Below are positions 62,165 through 64,000 of a stretch of DNA of 64,000 nucleotides, piece by piece. Every line of letters starts with the position of its first letter. Position 1 is the first letter of the stretch. The DNA lies in assembly GCA_963841065.1 (NCBI GenBank), contig CAWJBI010000049.1, forward strand, positions 1 to 64,000, given 5' to 3'. The translations under genes were made by a program, and so were the position numbers. The notes beneath the pieces are model-generated. The model had not been told where the DNA came from, did no database searches, and saw only the letters and a program-made list of their open reading frames with translations. Origin of the DNA: M0108 sp963841065 (GTDB taxonomy: Bacteria > Pseudomonadota > Gammaproteobacteria > Chromatiales > Chromatiaceae).

Positions 62165-62980
62165 ATGGTAAATGGTCTCTTTGATCAATTGTTGAAGTCT
62201 GGACAGGATCTGCTCAACAAGCAGCAGACCGGGGGACAGGGCGCTGGGCCGGCCAGCGGTGGGGGCGCGCTGGACGCCCTTGGCGGCCTATTTGGCAAGG
62301 ATCAGGGCGGCGGCGGTGGTGGTGGGGTAATGGACGTCCTGGGTGGCCTCTTCAATAAGGGTCAGGAGGGCGGCAATTCCTCACTGAGTAGCTTCCTCAC
62401 CGGCGCCGGTGGCGGCGCCCTGGCGGGAAGCGCCCTGAGTCTGCTGCTGGGCAATAAAGGCGGGAGGGAGATCGTCGGCAATGTCCTCACCTATGGCGGC
62501 ATGGCCGCGGTGGGGGCGATTGCCTACAAGGCCTACAACAATTGGCAGGCCAACCAGGCCCCGGGCACCCCCCAGGCCGAGCCCCAGACCCTGGACCGCC
62601 TGCCCCAGGCCCAGGCCGAGCAACATCAGCGGGCGATACTCCTGGCCATGGTCACCGCCGCCAAGGCTGATGGCCATGTCGACGCGCGCGAACAGGGCTT
62701 GATGAACGAGGCCCTGACCAAGCTGGGCGGCGGCAATGCCGAATTTGAACAGTGGCTGGCCACCGAGCTGAACAAGCCCCTGGACCCCGCCGCGGTGGCG
62801 CGCGCCGCGACCACTCCGGAAATGGCGGCGGAGATCTATATCGCCAGCGTCTTAGTGGTCAATGAGGAGCATTTTCTGGAGCGGGCCTACCTGGACGAAC
62901 TGGCGCGCCAACTCCGCCTGGAGCCTGGCCTAAAGGCCGAGTTGGAACAGCAGGTCAGGCTGGCGCTGGCCCAGGGTTAG
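62165..62980 (+). CDS. DUF533 / TerB-like membrane protein
   Basis: 271 residues. Gly-rich low-complexity start (GGALDALGGLFGKDQGGGGG), then a membrane segment (GALAGSALSLLLGNKGGREI, YGGMAAVGAIAYKAYNNW) and a C-terminal TerB-like all-helical domain (QRAILLAMVTAAKADGHVDA, EAAEIYIASVLVVNEEHFLE-type). This is the DUF533 (YebE-like) layout. AGGAGC precedes ATG 62165. Inner-membrane protein of unknown function. Confidence 0.85.
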   Translation: MVNGLFDQLLKSGQDLLNKQQTGGQGAGPASGGGALDALGGLFGKDQGGGGGGGVMDVLGGLFNKGQEGGNSSLSSFLTGAGGGALAGSALSLLLGNKGGREIVGNVLTYGGMAAVGAIAYKAYNNWQANQAPGTPQAEPQTLDRLPQAQAEQHQRAILLAMVTAAKADGHVDAREQGLMNEALTKLGGGNAEFEQWLATELNKPLDPAAVARAATTPEMAAEIYIASVLVVNEEHFLERAYLDELARQLRLEPGLKAELEQQVRLALAQG

Positions 62981-63013
62981 AAATAGACCGAACACCAGAG
63001 AGCTTTCTGGCCT

Positions 63014-63119
63014 GCAGGGTCGGGTGGCGGCGGGTGGGGGTGTCGACAGCAGGGATGCTGTCGCCAAGCCTACAGGGACGTATTCACGGCGTCCCCCACC
63101 CGCCGCCACCCGACCCTGC
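63014..63119. repeat. Long perfect inverted-repeat element
   Basis: Left arm 63014-63040 and right arm 63093-63119 are perfect 27-bp reverse complements (GCAGGGTCGGGTGGCGGCGG...). Inside, CGACAGC-AGGGAT-GCTGTCG forms a second hairpin and GGGACG/CGTCCC a third. The whole folds into a branched cruciform. The interior is of a type that I recall as a dispersed MITE/REP-like sequence in gammaproteobacteria. Confidence 0.75.
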
Positions 63120-63168
63120 TGCTTTTATGCCGAAGATTAACGGGTTCTGGTATCCGGATGGGTCACGA

Positions 63169-63495
63169 TCAGGGCGCGGCATCGTCGCTGAAACCATAGT
63201 CCACCGGCACCCGCAGATAGAAGAGGTTTAAACCCTCACCCTTGAGGCGGGCCAGGAAGCGGTCGGCCTCCTCCGGGGTGGTGACGAAGCTGACCTCTAC
63301 CGGCAGGTCGCCGGCCAACTCGAAGAAGTGCTCTTCATGGAGTCGCCCCTGGCGGCCAAAGCCCGCCAGGGCGCGGAAGGCGGAACCCCCCTGGAGACCC
63401 AGGCGCTGGGCCTCCTCCAGCAGCCACTCGTAGGCCAGCAGGTGGTGGTGGCGGCGATTCTCCGCCACGTAGAATTTGAGAAAACAGCCGTTCAT
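63169..63495 (-). CDS. DUF190 family protein
   Basis: 108 residues from ATG 63495: NGCFLKFYVAENRRHHHLLA, YEWLLEEAQRLGLQGGSAFR, ALAGFGRQGRLHEEHFFELA and DLPVEVSFVTTPEEADRFLA. This is DUF190 (GlnB-like fold), which often occurs next to CrcB. Starts 10 bp downstream of crcB, so likely co-transcribed; a role with fluoride export is inferred from pairing only. Confidence 0.85.
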   Translation of the reverse strand: MNGCFLKFYVAENRRHHHLLAYEWLLEEAQRLGLQGGSAFRALAGFGRQGRLHEEHFFELAGDLPVEVSFVTTPEEADRFLARLKGEGLNLFYLRVPVDYGFSDDAAP

Positions 63496-63505
63496 GGGTC
63501 GTGTC

Positions 63506-63895
63506 TCAGTGAGGGGTGAGGAGGGCATGGGCCAGGCCCATGCCCAGGGCGGTCAGGAGCAGGGAGCCGAACAGATGGGCTGCGGCGGCGGACAGGCCCA
63601 GTAACAACTCACCGCGCGAGAGGAGGGTCACTACCTCGGCGGAGAAGGTGGAAAAGGTCGTGAGACCACCCAGGAAGCCGGTGATCACCAGGAGGCGCAA
63701 CTCCGGGGGTAGGGCGGGGTGGCGGTTGAGCCAGATCAGCAGGAAGCCCACCAGAAAGCCGCCAATCAGGTTGGCGGTCAGGGTGCCGAGGGGGATGCTT
63801 GGGAAGACCGGGTTCAGACGCTGGCCGAGGAGCCAGCGCAACAGGGCCCCAAGCCCGGCGCCGACAAAGACGGAGAGGGCGGCAAGCAGGCTCAT
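63506..63895 (-). CDS. crcB: Fluoride ion channel CrcB/Fluc
   Basis: 129 residues, four membrane helices: AALSVFVGAGLGALLRWLLG, IPLGTLTANLIGGFLVGFLL, LLVITGFLGGLTTFSTFSAE and AHLFGSLLLTALGMGLAHAL. The conserved GALLRW, G-T-L-x-x-N and GGLTTFSTFS (phenylalanine box and central Na site) are present. Dimeric fluoride exporter. Followed by DUF190. Confidence 0.95.
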   Translation of the reverse strand: MSLLAALSVFVGAGLGALLRWLLGQRLNPVFPSIPLGTLTANLIGGFLVGFLLIWLNRHPALPPELRLLVITGFLGGLTTFSTFSAEVVTLLSRGELLLGLSAAAAHLFGSLLLTALGMGLAHALLTPH

Positions 63896-64000
63896 GGCAC
63901 TCCGGGGGTGGGTTGGGAGTTGGTGCCGCCGGCGGGCCGATCCCTCGGTGGCGGTGCGCCCCTAATCCGGCCGAATGGCATCAGGTTCTACCGCCCGGCT

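Noticed and set aside
63896..64000. Fluoride riboswitch upstream of crcB
   Set aside because: CCTGATGCC on the minus strand is suggestive, but the full consensus is not visible and the window ends before a complete aptamer could be seen.

Overview
High-GC proteobacterial DNA, most likely a gammaproteobacterium of the Chromatiales / purple sulfur bacterial type. This is inferred from the chromosomal gene set: octaheme HAO-like cytochrome with a NapC/NirT partner, fkpB-ispH, rimO, pgm, htpG, acuI and a crcB-DUF190 pair. No rRNA is present to confirm it. The window has three parts: a small left segment (sulfatase and a HAD/2H hydrolase), a large mobile/accessory region (about 4.2-33.3 kb), and an ordinary chromosomal right half (33.3-64 kb).

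The accessory region is a mosaic of phage remnants. A late module (4.2-10.4 kb) carries a GH108-type lysozyme, a holin-like protein, tail proteins, an FG-GAP propeller, a staphylococcal-nuclease-like protein and a coiled-coil/TM protein. An early module (28.1-33.3 kb) carries an ERF annealing protein, SSB, an excisionase-like HTH protein and a tyrosine integrase. No terminase, portal, capsid or tape-measure gene lies between them. The interior holds a DUF433/DUF5615 toxin-antitoxin pair and an integrase-less set of integron cassettes (CALIN-like, about 11.2-15.15 kb). Three attC sites are well formed and one is truncated; two cassette ORFs end inside the attC core. A second small cassette-like unit lies at 23.1-24.07 kb. 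Fragments of one phage gene (intact at 10110-10427) recur at 11.15, 12.6 and 15.2 kb beside cassette boundaries. Around these lie several kilobases of GC-rich noncoding repeats, a membrane-anchored PTS Enzyme I-like protein, and two degenerate SLOG/DprA-like genes behind a promoter whose 15-bp operator recurs before the ERF operon.

The chromosomal half holds a glycosyltransferase and asparagine synthetase pair, a Tat-exported serine hydrolase, divergent pgm/htpG, ArsR-CorA, an IS30-type insertion in a signal-peptide ORF, an SLC13-type transporter, tRNA-Thr(CGT) next to an integrase fragment, fkpB-ispH, rimO, acuI, a DUF971-MoaD fusion with an HPF-like gene, a P1-family peptidase, the multiheme cytochrome cluster, a ferredoxin reductase, a DUF533 protein and crcB.

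Many genes are broken by single-base shifts, including core htpG (twice), the sulfatase, ERF and the IS30 transposase, and several shifts sit in homopolymers. Much of this is probably sequencing or assembly error rather than gene decay, so frameshifted genes are reported at their full reconstructed extents.
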